This document shows, piece after piece, positions 12,234-25,471 of a stretch of DNA of 64,000 nucleotides (position 1 is the first letter of the stretch; each line of letters starts with the position of its first letter). Origin of the DNA: Cranoglanis bouderius (taxonomy: Eukaryota; Chordata; Actinopteri; Siluriformes; Cranoglanididae). The notes under the pieces are model-generated. The model was not told the origin of the DNA, made no database searches, and saw only the letters and a program-made list of their open reading frames with translations. The stretch spans positions 9,016,013-9,080,012 of the forward strand of contig CM042565.1 of NCBI GenBank assembly GCA_023630585.1, given 5' to 3'. A program made the translations under genes and the position numbers.

Positions 12234-12365
12234 GCACCGGATCAGAATGTTGAGCAAAACGGACTAGGAGAGACGGACAGACAGCGAAGAATATTTATAG
12301 CCTGCGTTTCTTTTCCTTAGTTTAGTTTGAACGCGTATTAAATTCAAAGTACAGTAGATATAACG

Positions 12366-13936
12366 ATGACGGAGCCCCAGTCAGCGCTGTTACTCAGGAG
12401 ACAGCTGGCAGGTAATTCAACAATGACTCCTGGCGAGTGAAATGAATGTGGCTAAGCTAAAAAAAAATTAAAAAAAAAAGCTAGCTGGCAACCGGTAGCG
12501 TGTTAGCTCATCGAGTTCTTCGCTCGTGCTTATGTTCCAAGCCTCTTTGTTTTGCTAAACACTTTAAATTAATAATTAACAGTTGATATAAAAGTACACG
12601 GAGTCGCGTTGGTGTCAGTAGACACATTTATTGTTCTTATTTTCGAGTTTTAACGGTTTATAAATGTTAGAGTCGGGACGTTTTCATAGAATTTCTGGCC
12701 TGTTCAGCCGGCCGGCAGCGTTGCTCGATGCTATTTAGCTTGCTAGCATGACTGCTTACGTATTGACGTCTATGAAGCCACGTCTAGCTTGCAGGCTTTT
12801 CTTTTTCTTCATTCCGTCCTGCTTATTATTTTGCCTCTTTTTTACTGTCATTGAAACACGAGTAATACTTTTACAACACGGTAACTAATTGTAATGTTCG
12901 CTCTCGTTGGTGTACCAGTGTTTAATGGGCGACATGTTTGTGTGCTCGGCTGCTGCAGCAGGGTAATCATATCCCTTTGTTTTTTCCTCAGCTAGCAAGC
13001 TAAAGTTAGCATACTCGGTTAGCCAGCTTCTAGCCAAGGGGTCACACAGCAACATCAGCAATGCGATCACACATCAGACGTGTTTGTGAGCGTGATTAAC
13101 ACGCACGCGCTGATCTGCGGGTTTTGTTGTTGTTTAAACTCGTATATACGTGATGTGCTTTCTTTCTCTCTGCTCTTTTGTCCACCGCTTGCAGTGAGCA
13201 GGACTGATCTCTTGTCTGTCTCTCTCTCTCAGCCTGATGCATGAGTGACAGCTCACTGCTTTGCTTTGGGGTCCCATGATGTGCACATTTTAAGGTTATC
13301 ATAACACCATAATTTCAATACTACAGTGATCTCAGTGACTGATAACAGGATGACAAAAAAAAAAAGGCAGCTCTTGTCATTGTCACGTTTACAAGCGCAC
13401 AAGCTCACATGTTAATAAATGACATTTACAGCATTTAGCGGGTGCCCTTATCTTTAGAGTGGTTTGTAATCTCCAGCAAAAACATCCTCATGCTAATGTA
13501 AATGGGTCAGGGTCTAGAAATATTAGAGACACGTTACTACAGCGGGAATAAATGTACACAGGTGAATTTTTTTTTTTTTGTGTGTGTGTGTGTGTAAAAT
13601 TAAATATATCACTTGTATGTTTTAGCGGTGTTAACGGCGCTGAAAATGGAAATTGTCTGAAAATGAAATTGATATGTTTTGGCGTGTTTTTGAAACACAT
13701 TCTCAAACTCATACCAAAATAAAGCCGAAGACGATTTTACTCCGACTTACACCAAATAGCTTATGCGCTCAAACAGAAGACAAAACTCCGAAACCGAACT
13801 GACAGCTTACACAAACAAGATTCTCCCAACTGTTTTTACCCTTACAGTGAATTGGCCCGAAAGTGTAAGTGTTGTGCAACGTCTGCTGTGAAACACCATA
13901 CCCCCGCCCTTTAGAATCAGCAGAGAACACCCCCTC

Positions 13937-13987
<51 letters not shown>

Positions 13988-16900
13988 TCACGCAAACACA
14001 CAAGCAGCTAGAACATTTGTTTTGTGCCAAATGTTCACAGCTGAGAGTAAGCACCTCCAAGCCTGTCCTGGCACCATTCCAAAGATCCTCCCCATCCACG
14101 GACTGTAAAGAGATCCTCGGGACCCTGTGTGGACTGCTCGACTCGTCCTCTTACCACCCGGAGCAGATTGACTGATTGGGATCAATCGTGTTATGACTGC
14201 TTTCTCTTAGCACCAGCATAATGAACTCGCTGAACCCCGGGTATGCTCCGAGCGCTCAGCTGGACCAAGAAAAAACAAAAGGCTTGTGCATACCACATCA
14301 TTTTAGCCCTGATTTCCCACTCGCTGGCTAATTTTGGGGTTTTGAGAGTACTCGCTGTGTGATCATGCGGTGTTATTGGTTCAGGGATGCGATTTTCTCA
14401 ATCTGCAAGTGATTGCCAAGGCTATGATGAATTGTGTAGTGTAAAACTGTCTGCGAGTAGTTGGGAGTACAACGATGAGAAACATCTAATTCATCTTCTG
14501 CAATGTGCAGCAGATCCCTGAATCCAGTTTATCGTCTGTCTATTTGTGTGGGAGGATGAGGGCAGAATGTAAGCACAGTGGGGCTTGTCACAGACTTGGT
14601 CACTGGGGAGGCCTGTATGGTTTTGGTTGTGTTAGGTATGGTGGCAAGGCTGAAGATAATCCTATGGGCACCGGAGGAGGTGCGACAAGCAGTAATGCCA
14701 TAGCAGGTCAACATCTACCTGTGCAATCAATCCTCTTTAAGAACTTATTTGGCATGGTTGTTAAGGAACAGCCCAAAAAGAAAAAAGACATGATTCCTGC
14801 CAGTGTGAAGTATCAAGTGTTTTTTGCACTATAACTCCAGTTCTCTTGGCAGAACAGACACAAGGTCACTGATGTCAGGACTGTAAATAAACATAGAGGG
14901 TTATTTCATTATAAACAGCTTGTAAAAAAAATTATATAAACTACACATGCATATGCTTGTGGTGAACAGCAGCCCTGATAAATAACATGGCATTTAATTT
15001 CATTTACTTTAGAAACCCTCTCGTGTTTTGAGAGTGAAGACATCCCCTTATACTATGTAAAGTGCTTTGAGTGTCTAGAAAAGCGCTATATAAATGTAAC
15101 ATTATTATTATTAATAATAATAATAATAATAATAATATCTGTTTGGTCGCACAGACAAGGGAAGCTAAGGTACGTCAGAGAAAGATGTTGTTGCTTTGCT
15201 CTGAAGTCCGACAGCAGATTATTAAGATTCATATAGGCTACAAAATGGGCAAAAAGAAAACCTATTATGAAATACAACACTATTTTTTTATATATTTTTT
15301 TTTTTATCTTAAAGCTCAGACACCATGTTTACATTGCCTTGATAGAAATTCGCCCTGATAAAACTTGATAGCCATTGCAGTATTTGGAATCTGTTTGTGA
15401 TTCCCGATGCTATCGTCCCAAGCCAAAAATACAAAATAAAACAAGAACTGTTTTGCTTTAGTAGACAAAACAGATGGGGGGAAAAGCAAAATAGATGCAA
15501 AGAAGAATTATTTAGTAGTTTGTGGAAATGTTGCATTGAAATTTGTCTTCTGCACGTCTCTGTCCAAGAACTGTCACGTGGTTCTGAAATATTTTAAATA
15601 TAGGTCGAATAATACCCTATACGCTACCATCTATTTTGCTTCATAGTTGAGATTTAGGTGAAAGCTACAATTACACAAACACTTCTGTATCTCAGCACAG
15701 ATCAATTTGTGCATCTTTGCAGAACTCTAAAGCAGCACTTACGTGACACATAGGTGAGCTGAATGTATCACATGAAGAAATATTTCAGAAATTAAATTTA
15801 TCTAGCGTGAAACATGGCAAGAATTGCTGTTAGAGCCGAGTGATTGGTATTATGGCAGTTTCTGCAGTCTGAAAATGTAACCAGGTTCTGAATCTGGTTT
15901 GTACACTGTTTTTATTGTAGGTCAGCTTTAGCTCGTTACATGCCCTGTGTAATAGTCTTACCCTGGCATTCACTGGCAAGTCGGTTAAAGGCCAATGAGC
16001 TTTTACCTGCAGGTCATTTCCTGGACATAAGATTTGATTTATTAATGTACCTTGTTGTCTTCTGGATGGTAAAACAAAACCCAGTTGTTAAATTAACCAG
16101 ACAACTTATTTGAACGTTTCTTTCTTTCTTTTTTTATTATTATTATTTTTTATTACATTCATGTTTCTTCTAGATGGTTCTGCTTTGTATAATCGGGTCA
16201 GAATGCTCGTATGATTCATTTGCTTATAAACGCCAACACCACAGGCAGCCAGTTATTTCATCAACATGTTCTGTGTTCCTTTAGTCCTCTGTGATTTGTT
16301 TTGCTGCACTTCATAAACAGATCACATGCAGAAGTCTGTGCCTGGCCAGTCCTCATAACTCTCACGGACAATCAGGCACCACATGTGCTCTTAGATTTAT
16401 AAGTGCCTTGTGCCGTTTAAACGGGAGCGTGGCCACAAACACGAACCTGAGCTCCTTTTCATACTGATCTGAAATCAGGTCTGCAGTTTCCATTAGTGGC
16501 TATGTTTAGGACATGGACCGGGGGTGGGGGAGGGTGGTCCGCCTTCCTTTCTGGAGCCTCAGAGCAGTTTGCCGTTTCCAGGCGTTCTTTTACCTGTAGG
16601 AGAAATCCTTTATTTTTTTAAATGGATTAAATGGATCTTTTAATTATCTGAGTTTGTTTTACGTTTCTTGTGGTTTTCCCTTTAATCTGAACATGATAGT
16701 AGTAATAAACTTCAGTCCTATCGTTTTAGTGAAGGTGTACTTTAGTAATTTTGAAAAGTTTTTACCACGTTCCAGCTTAAAATGATCAGTATCTGTATAC
16801 ATCAGTGTGATATCTATGGTGTCTATTCAACTTCTAATGGACCGTATTTATTGTCCAATATTTTCACTGTCTTTGTTCCTCGTTGAACAAGTAGCAAATC

Positions 16901-19900
16901 CAAACTTAACTTCACGTTTATATTAGCTATGTTTCCATCCAAGTTCCAAATTTAACTTGTGTGACAAATTAATATCTTGTGAATATCTCATGAAACATTT
17001 GCGAATAAATCACCGTTTCCATCCCATGTGTTCAAGAAAACAAACTAGTCACTTCTGGAGAAACTGGCACAAAGCATCAATACAAATGGTAGTTGCTGCA
17101 ACTGGGGAAGCCACTGTGGCTGTTTCTTCCAATATAATAAATTAAAAACACCATCACAAACCTCATCATTATCTTGCGATCGGAGGCAGATGTCTGATAT
17201 TTGGGAACAGAATGTCTGTGCATTTTGCAGATTTTATTTGCATCTGGTGTTTCCATCCAGCGTATTTTTTTATTATTATTTTTTTTTTAAATTTATATTT
17301 ATTATTTTTTTTAAAATGTGATATCCCAAAATTTGCATAAAAATATGTGGATGGAAACCTAGCTATTGTCCTTTAAATCCAGGTTGTTGTTTTTTGATTT
17401 TTTTTGTAGACATGCAGGAAGACTTTTTACTTTTCTAAAAAAGTAATTAAAGTTTACTGTTTGGCAAACCACACCAGGATTGAAGAAACACTGCTTTTTT
17501 GTTAATTTAAATAAATAAGGTTAATTTAAATAAAATAAATAAATGAGATGTTTTGTGGTTTGAGAACGAATTTCATCCGCTCTTAGTCTTTGTCATGCTG
17601 TTATTATAAACTGAAAGAGAGAACTGAGGAAAGGTGGTGCGTTCTGCTAGTCGGCAATGCCGTGTTCTTCTGTGCGATTGCTAGCTCGTCATGCACGATA
17701 AAGTTATGGACATGCTAGGAATGACAGCAGAGGTAGCACTGTATAACATGTTTATTACAGTAGCGGATTACACAACCAAAGGGTTCTCGGGGCAGTCTGT
17801 GACGAGAGCTGCTGGAGCGGGTAAAAAATGAATAGGTAGAAGAAAATGCATTTTAATCAGTATTGTGAAAAAGTTGGCGGTGAGGTAAGTGGCTGATCGT
17901 ACACCATGACGACGCTTGCTGCGATACGGTGATATGGTCTTACCTGTAGCCTTCATTGCAGCCTTGGAGCAGAATTACACAGTAACTGGCTTTTTATCAT
18001 CATTATGAATAAATTTTGACATCATTTCTGTCACTTCATTATGTGAATTTGATTTTGCAATCCTTTAATGGCCACACTGGAAATGAGAGTAGACGGGTGT
18101 CAGTGAAATGGAGATGCAAGAGGATTTTCAGGTGATGAGCATTGTGTGCTTGTATTACGCAAAGTGTGAATACAGTAGAAAATCCTGTTGTTTGGGGAGG
18201 TGGGTTTGTGTCATTAAGTCATTTGCTGTGTCACATCATGTTCTGTCTATACCTAGACAACAATTGCAACTGATATACTGGATCAACCATCAGAAGTCTT
18301 TTCTTACTGCTCAGTGTCAAGTTTACTGTTTAGTTACTCACTGCAATTACAGTAATCACAGTAAAACCAGACATAATTTCCTCAGTTCCAGCCTGAAACA
18401 CATTTCTCCATCATTAATACCCATGTTTGTCTCTCTTTCAGAATTGAATAAAAATCCAGTGGAAGGCTTTTCTGCAGGACTGATAGATGATAACGACCTC
18501 TACAGATGGGAAGTACTAATAATTGGTCCTCCTGATACACTCTTGTAAGTACAATCTCTCTCCTTGGTTTCCCACCCCTGACCTAACTGGGGCATGGAGT
18601 AGTGAGTTTATGGGATCAGACAGAATCTAATATTGAGTAACTTTTCTGACATTTATCAAAGGTTAGAGCCTTAGTACAGAGTCAGCTGTGCAGTTTATGC
18701 GCTGGTTTTCCCCCACACCCAGTTCAAGCATAGCTCTGTCCAAACCAAATATACACTCAATTATCATGCTTGTTGACAATCAGATATCATTTTGAAGAAG
18801 AAAAAAACAAGTTATTTAAGGTTCTTTCTAACATGCTCCAGTGGTATTTATTTACGGGAACTAGGAAATGAGTGTACGTAAATGAGAGCATGCTGGCTAG
18901 GAGTGTGGAGAAGTAGGCAGTTTATTCAGATTGCACTTTGTTTTAAGATGATAGCTCCAAGTGCACAATCTGGTATAATGCAGTTATTGAGCAGTGTTTG
19001 AAAAAACTAACTGAATCTAATTGAAGGTATAAAATTTTAACATAAATTTGGAAATTTTCTGAAATTATGATGTTGAATAATTCCTAAAATGCTAAATAGA
19101 GCATCTGTATTTGGGTTTAATGTGGTTACATGTCACTGAATGGACTTTCATGTGATTTGTATTCTGCTGCTGATTTTCCTTTAATAAAACTGTTTTGGAA
19201 TTTTTTTTTTTTAAATAAAAAATATTTATTGGATGCAACAATAGACATTACACGACAAGAGATTTGTGTCTGAAGCTCGTACCGTAGAATATGTGATGTA
19301 GGTGATAATCATTGTTTGCGGTTTTCCTGCATTTTTGCACTTTCTACAGTGAAGGCGGAGTATTCAAAGCCCATCTCACATTTCCCAAAGACTATCCTCT
19401 CAGGCCTCCAAAAATGAAATTCATCACAGAAATATGGCACCCAAACGGTAAGAAAGGTTTCAGTTTCTTCAAAATTGAAATTCACTGAATAGCCATATAT
19501 GGCTTGTATTGTTTTTTTTCTCCTGGGGGGGGGGGGGGGTAAAATAGTTAGATTAGTGGTATATTTTTTTTGGAATTTATACGATTGACACCTGCTGTTA
19601 ACATGTGTTGTGGGAGATCTGACTGCAAGTGGACAATGCTAAATACAGGTGTAAACAGGGTATCCGATCACTCAAACCACATTTGGAGGTGTTCTGTGAC
19701 GTATATGACCACACAATGTTTGTAGTGTGCACACAAAAATGTCTCAATGCAATTGAAGGACCAACTAATCGACTGCTTCTTTGCCCTGGCTGGAGAATAC
19801 CTGATCATTGCAAGAATGTGTGGAAATTGTGCTGAACGGTAGAGCTCTTGAACACTAGGCTAATGGATAAAGGTGAGGCTATAAGAGCAGAGATGAAAGC

Positions 19901-20766
19901 AGCTGCTTTTCATGGCTTCTTTCATCATCTCATCTCTCATTCATTTATAAGTTTCGTTAGCAGACCACACAATCGAAGTGTTTGAAACAACCCGTACAGG
20001 TACATGAGAGAGGATTCGCTGGACATTTCTACCTGAAAATAAATGCAGCAGTAGACCGGTGTAATAAATGTGCGCAACACCCTTCCTCCTGCGGAAACGA
20101 TGTATAAAATCCGATCACTGTGAAAGTGGTCACTGGAGATTCGTTCACATTCATAATGCCAGGTGTAAACAGCTATGCGTTTAGGCTGTCCACTTGTGAT
20201 CAGATCACTCGACACAGATGAAAATAACAAGTGTGAACCAGGCCTTTGACCTAGCTAGCCACACATTTAATAGAAAAGCAGCCTGCATGAAGTGATCTAT
20301 CTTTCGTTCACGGTTTCTAATTTCCTGTTCTTGGTCTTGTTTCCAGTTGACAAGAACGGTGATGTTTGTATTTCTATTTTGCACGAGCCGGGGGAGGACA
20401 AGTACGGCTACGAAAAGCCAGAGGAACGTTGGCTTCCCATTCACACAGTGGAGACCATCATGATTAGTGTCATCTCTATGTTAGCTGATCCTAATGGAGA
20501 CTCCCCTGCCAACGTGGATGCAGCTGTAAGTCACTCTTCACGAAGAACCCCAGTTTAGAAACTATTACTTTTCATATAGTCTGATGGCAGTGAGCTGGTG
20601 GTTAGTACTGCTTGGATTGCAATGAAGAAAATCTATCCACTTTCAACTTCTACTAAAGACTGTTTTTTAAATATTTCAGAAAGAGTGGAGGGAAGACCGA
20701 CATGGTGAATTCAAGAGGAAAGTTGCCCGCTGTGTACGAAAGAGCCAAGAGACAGCCTTTGACTGA
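12366..20766 (+). CDS. UBE2G1: Ubiquitin-conjugating enzyme E2 G1 (5 coding exons)
   Basis: Coding exons: 12366-12411, 18442-18544, 19350-19447, 20347-20525, 20680-20766; all introns are GT-AG and the phases join. The total is 513 nt, 170 residues plus stop, the usual UBE2G1 length. The protein begins MTEPQSALLLRRQL. The UBC fold shows FPKDYPLRPPKMKF, the HPN triad (residues 80-82) and the catalytic Cys90 in GDVCIS (codon 20367-20369). It also has the acidic loop after the active site (EPGEDKYGYEKPEERW) that marks the Cdc34/UBE2G/UBE2R class, and it ends KSQETAFD. The enzyme takes ubiquitin from E1 and builds mainly K48-type chains with RING E3s, in cytosol and nucleus. The start sits just inside the first exon after an NRF1-type promoter, and ANKFY1 follows on the same strand as in mammals. 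Confidence 0.97.
13941..13984. repeat. (CA)n microsatellite in UBE2G1 intron 1
   Basis: About 22 CA units in a row. Long Cys/Val or His/Thr translations across it are artefacts of the repeat. Confidence 0.97.
15040..15136 (+). repeat. LINE/SINE-type 3' tail ending in (TAA)n
   Basis: Wording tatgtaaagtgctttgagtg ... aaaagcgctatataaatgta followed by a TAA run is a familiar 3' end of fish non-LTR elements. Only the tail is recognisable. Confidence 0.6.
16924..17365. mobile_element. Short non-autonomous DNA transposon (MITE) flanked by TAGCTA
   Basis: Left end TAGCTATGTTTCCATCC (16924-16940) and right end GGATGGAAACCTAGCTA (17349-17365) are inverted copies. TAGCTA is its own reverse complement, so it may be target duplication or part of the inverted repeat. 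The GTTTCCATCC phrase recurs inside near 17020 and 17250. There is no transposase. It lies in UBE2G1 intron 1. Confidence 0.7.
19600..20246. mobile_element. Probable MITE in UBE2G1 intron 3
   Basis: GATCTGACTGCAAGTGGACA near 19616 is the inverted counterpart of tgtccacttgtgatcagatc near 20188. The AGGTGTAAACA phrase near 19646 appears again at 20160-20170. The right edge (caagtgtgaaccaggcc) is a phrase common in fish short elements. Non-coding; the edges are approximate. Confidence 0.55.
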
Positions 20767-21545
20767 TATTCATCCAGCAGCTTGTAGCGTCACTATTTTC
20801 AGGGTAAGTGTTGGACTTTACCCATGTGGTTTTATAGCCAAGATCCCATGACTTGTTTATTTTGGTGTATTCAGCTAGTCTTGCTAAGCTGTATATTCAC
20901 CAGTGAGGAACAAATAAAGGTTACCAGAGCATAATGCAGTAAGACAAAGATTCCTGCCTTTAATCTAGTACTAGATCTAAACCAAATAAACAAAAGCTGA
21001 TGAGTGGGGCCTGGTTATTCAGCAGAGGTCATTAGTCACTTTGTGTGTGTGTGTGTGTATAGTGTTGGCACTAAGCTTTTGTGTTTGGGTAACCTGTTTG
21101 AACAGGTTCAGGGGAGCACAGATTCCATGCACAAAGAGCTAATGCAGAAAGTATGCCTTTTTATTCTCAGTTCATGCTAATATTTAGGTCTTATATGACC
21201 TGGGAACAGGATAAAAATCCACTCTTCCAACAAAGTTGCTAACTTTATTCACTTTAAATGCTCACTACAATGGGCATAACTTAATGGAGCTGTAGGACTC
21301 TGTGCAGTTTTACGATAACACTTATAGGAAATCAGCTACTTGTATACAGGCTGGTGACACATTAAAGGCTCTGTTATGCTGTGGGGACATTTTACTGGTG
21401 TGCTTTTGAGCAGATTCCCAAATGACAAACGAGCAAACGTTCCCAAATGGACATTAAGAATTTTCTGTGACCCCAAGCCTTAACCACCTTCCTTTTTTTT
21501 TTCTATATTTATAATATAGGACTACTGTAACATTTGTTAGTAACA

Positions 21546-22908
21546 TACAGTGGGTATAGAAAAGAATCACACCCTTTAAAATAATCACATTTTGTTGCTA
21601 TTCAGCCTGAATTCAGCCAGTTTTTGTTTTATCCAGCTGTATTTACTCAGTGCAACTTATAACATCCAAGTGAAAATATAACACCAACATGTCAGAAAAA
21701 TAAATAAATAAACAGAACCATGGAGTTGGAAAAAGGATCACCCCCTTGCTTTAATTTGCCTTCATTTTTTAATTACAGCCTTTAGTCTGTTGGGATATGT
21801 CTCTACTAACTTTGCACATCTGGACATTGACACTGTGTGCTTTGGCTCATTGTCATGTTGGAAGGTAAACCTTCTTCCCATTAGCAACTTTCTGGCAGAG
21901 GGCAGCAGATTTTCCTTAAGAATTTGATGGTATTTTGCCCCATCCATTTTTCTTCTATCCTGACAAGTGCTCCAGTCCCTGCTGCAGAGAAACACCCCCA
22001 TAACAGCATATTACCACCTCCATGCTTTACTGTAGGAATGGTGTTATTTGGATCGTGAGCTGTATTGGATTTCCGCCAGACATATCGTTTGGTGTTGAGG
22101 CCAAATAATTCAGTTTTAGTCTCATCTGACCATAACATCTTTTTCCATGTGGCCTCAGAATCTTCAAGGTGCGTTTTGGCAAAGCTCAGTTGTGGGTGGC
22201 TTTTTTTTTTTTTTTTTTTTTTCTTTTAACCCTCCCATACAAGCCACATTTGTGGAGAATTTGTGATATTGTTGTCACATGCACACAATGACCACTCTTT
22301 GTCATAAATTCCTGCAACTGCTTCAGAGTTGCTGGAGGCCTCATGGTAGCCTCTCTGACCAATTTCCTCCTGGCTCTTTCATCCAGTTTGCCTTCCACTT
22401 CTTAATAATAGACTTCACTGTGTTTCTAGGCATTGATAAAGCATTTGAAAAATTTTTGTATCCATCTCCTGACTTGTGCCTGTCCACAACTTTATCCCGG
22501 AGATCTTTTGACGGTACCTTGCCACCCATAGCAGATTGTTTGCTTCAGTTGCACTAGAAAATGCTCCAGAAAAGCTCTTTTCATGCTGAGCTAATCAAAA
22601 TGACCACAGCTGATCACAGTTGAAAGTCAAATGTCTTTGTGTGCCATTGAGAAGGTGATTAGCTACACCTTATTGAGTTTACAAGTCATTTTTAGGAGGG
22701 GGGTGATCCTTTTTCCAACTCAGTGTTTCTGTTTTTTAATTTTTTTAATTTCTGACGGTGGTGTTATATCTTTCACTTGGATGTTATAAGTTGCACTGAG
22801 TAAATACAGCTGGATAAAACAAAAACTGTGTCCGTCTTCATTTCAGGCTGAAAAGCAACAAAATGTGATTATTTTAAAGGGGGGTGATTCTTTTCTATAC
22901 CCACTGTA
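21546..22908 (-). mobile_element. Tc1-like transposon, broken transposase
   Basis: Inverted ends TACAGTGGGTATAGAAAAGA (left) and the mirror TCTTTTCTATACCCACTGTA (right), with TA at each edge. Minus-strand coding pieces run from 22529 down: PSKDLRDKVVDRHKSGDGYK (helix-turn-helix), then LDERARRKLVREATMRPPATL, then SDETKTELFGL and PTVKHGGGNMLLWGCF. The last piece is FQHDNEPKHT with the second catalytic Asp. A frameshift near 21960 and loss of the PDLNPIE block end its function. A T run at 22201-22222 lies inside. It sits in the UBE2G1 3'-UTR intron. Confidence 0.88.
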
Positions 22909-23329
22909 CATGCATGTAACGCAAGTAACTTAAAAACCAAATGAATATTCACACCGGGGTGATGCAATACAGCCTGATGCAAAGTAGAAGAGCCTGGTTT
23001 ATACTTGATTCATGACTTTGCTTGCATGTGCAGAAGTGGTGGCAGTGTGAGCGGAATTATTAATACACTCGCTGTGTATCTTATGTACATCCGGAAGATG
23101 TAAAAGTGGCATTCACTTGATGGAACATCAGCTAAAACGTCCCAAGTGTAAAATGTTGAGTGACTTCACACTGATGCGCTCTGTCTCTCGCAAAGCTTTC
23201 TGCTGCTGTTTTGATTATTGTTGTGGGCTGCATCTCAAAACTAACTTTGACCTTAAATTCAACAGTTTTTACTAATCAAAAAAACAGAATTTCTGGTAGG
23301 TTTGAAACTGTATTAGGAAAGCCTATTAG
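22909..23329. other. UBE2G1 3'-UTR intron, no element identified
   Basis: Contains a short phrase (cctggtttatacttg) reminiscent of the one near 3578, otherwise unremarkable. Confidence 0.35.
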
Positions 23330-23765
23330 GTAATAGGTGATTAGAAATAGGAAAATCACTGCAAATTAATGCTGAGTTCCTCTGACTAATCACCTTTATC
23401 CTATTATGAAACATTTCTATCCTGATGCAAGGGGTCTCTTCTAGGATGACCGCACCCCCATCTACAGGGCACGAGGGCTCATGGAATGGTTTGATGAGCA
23501 TGAAAATTTTATATATATAAATCATATTTTATGGCCTTAGGAGTCACCAGATCTCAACCGTATTCAGGAAACATGGGAGAATGAACATGTAACAGTGCTT
23601 GAACACCATCAAAACACCAATTGAGGGAATATATTTCGGAAAGATAGTGTTCATCCCACTATTATAGTTCCATAGATGTGTAGAACTTATGGCATGAGGC
23701 ATAGAAGCTGTTCTGGTGGCTCAAGGTGGCTCCTTACTGATGCACTTCAGGCTGTTTTTTCCTTT
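23330..23765 (+). mobile_element. Fragment of a Tc1/mariner-like transposase C-terminus
   Basis: Plus-strand translation across 23440-23755 resembles the C-terminal end of a Tc1-like transposase: ARGLMEWFDEHEN, SPDLN and a downstream SCSGGSRW, with stops and frameshifts between. Only the 3' portion is left and the second inverted repeat was not found. Confidence 0.55.
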
Positions 23766-24037
23766 GTATTTGCTCATTGTGTAAAAGTATAGCAAACAAA
23801 ATCCCATTTCCTCCATCAAGCAACACATGGTTCATTTAAAAATAAATAAATAAAAAGTAACTTTTGGGATATTTTGATAGATTTGTGTTATATGAGTGCA
23901 AGTTGAAATGGGATTTTGATTGTTCAGATGATTGTGTGTCCAGTTCCCTTACTATACATTTGCAATGTAATAGCTTAGAAATAGCACTGACTCCTGTTGA
24001 TTTTAGTTTAATTTTTATATTTTTTTGTCTTTACCAG

Positions 24038-25434
24038 GTATCCAGTCGAGAAACAACATGGCACTGTTTTCCTGCACTCTACCACCCTATTGCCGGATTC
24101 TTCTTGATTGAGCGTTGGCAGAAACAAGCTGGCATCAATAGGCTGCAATAGAACAATAACGGCTCGTACAGATATGGACGGGACGTGCCAAGCAAATGCC
24201 AACATCCAAAAAAAGAGAGAAAAACCATAACATAAGATGATTACACATTTTTACGCAAGTTTATGAACTGATACAACATTCAGGAAAGAAATTGTAAAGA
24301 CCTGTAAATAGCACAGACATAAAAACCGGATAATATATAAGACTCCTCGTATCCATCCAGCGAAACAATTAGTACCAAATAAATAGTGCTTTCTGTAGGT
24401 AGAATTTGATTCCTGTAAAAGAAAAATAAAAAAAAATCTTAAACAGAATGGTTAATTTCCCCTTTCCTCCCCTGCAGCAGCTTCTCATGTAGTGCTCATC
24501 AGTTCTTTTACAGGTCACGTTGAGGGAGATGTGTAGCAATGAAAAGGGCCTTTCCCCCCCACTCGTAGATTTTCATTGTCTATGAGCCTCACATTGACAA
24601 ACTAGAAACAAACAAGCCAGAAAGGTGTGTTCTTTATTGGCATGTAGTATTTGAGGGAGGGTTTGATGGAAGGGAGGGTAGTTGGCGCTACTGATGTTCA
24701 GCATGTCATGTCATGGGTTGGACACTCACTTAGGGACATTTGAAGTAAAATTAATTGATGTAAAGCATGGGAAAATATTATTTCTGAAACAATCAATGAG
24801 CAGTTGGATTGGTTTTAACTTTAGGGGTGGGACTGGGGGCGTGTCCCTGCTTTGGCTGTAGAAAAGTTCTACTAAAGAGGCCTGCACCTGTGCTTGGTTC
24901 TGCGGTGAGTTTTCAGCGGTGGGACAGCTGACGAGGAAACCCATCAGATGTGATAACCTGCATGTTTAAGCTCATAGGTTTTAATTTGTCTTTTTTGTTT
25001 GTTTGTTTGTTTCAAAAGTGCCTCCGATTGAAATTGCTTGGCTTGTTGCACCTCCTGCATTGGATCCGGAGCTAAAAACGGGAGATGTTGAGAAATCTCT
25101 CTGTGCTCGTTCAGGCTCGTTTCGATGTGTGATTTTTCTTTTTTAATCCTTTGTACCAGCAGTAATGGATTATTAAAGATAATTTGGTGTAGCAATAATG
25201 GCCCCTTTGCCCAGCTGTGTGTGTAGTGTGTCCTATTTCCCCAGATGTGTGAAGTTTTAATATTGGGATAAAATTTAGAAACAGGTAAACATTTATGCAT
25301 AAACTTTTGCCCATCGTTTGAGAGAATTCCTTTGCAGGGCTTTGTTTTTCTTTTGTGTGTTGTCTGATAGGATTCGGTAAGCATGCTTTAACTGTAGGTT
25401 TCTCACAAGCAGATTCTTGGATTTTGTTCAGAAG

Positions 25435-25471
<37 letters not shown>

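Larger units (their letters stand above)
12412..18441 (+). other. UBE2G1: UBE2G1 intron 1 (6.0 kb)
   Basis: Bounded by g|gtaatt and ctttcag|aatt. It contains a CA microsatellite, a LINE/SINE-type 3' tail and a TAGCTA-flanked inverted-repeat element (separate entries). Elsewhere I see no gene; open frames such as those near 12885, 14505 and 16957 lack recognisable similarity. Confidence 0.85.
20767..24037 (+). other. UBE2G1: UBE2G1 3' UTR start and 3'-UTR intron
   Basis: After the stop the exon continues 37 nt to a strong donor (AGG|GTAAGTG, exon end 20803). A good acceptor (tgtctttaccag) ends at 24037. The gap between stop and junction is under about 50 nt, so by the usual rule the spliced mRNA should escape nonsense-mediated decay. 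The intron holds a TG run near 21042-21057, one full-length but broken Tc1 and one Tc1-like fragment. That this intron is used is inferred from the splice sites. Confidence 0.6.

Noticed and set aside
15160..15270. Short Tc1 N-terminus-like translation (EVRQQIIKIHIGYKMGKK)
   Set aside because: Too short, no inverted repeats or further domains nearby.
18108..18548. A 146-codon frame ending in UBE2G1-like sequence
   Set aside because: Only the last 103 nt (18442-18544) is exon 2; the rest is intron upstream of a clear acceptor.
18108..20766. UBE2G1 as a processed pseudogene or duplicate
   Set aside because: It has full intron structure, intact frame, Cys90 and conserved neighbour; it is a normal gene.
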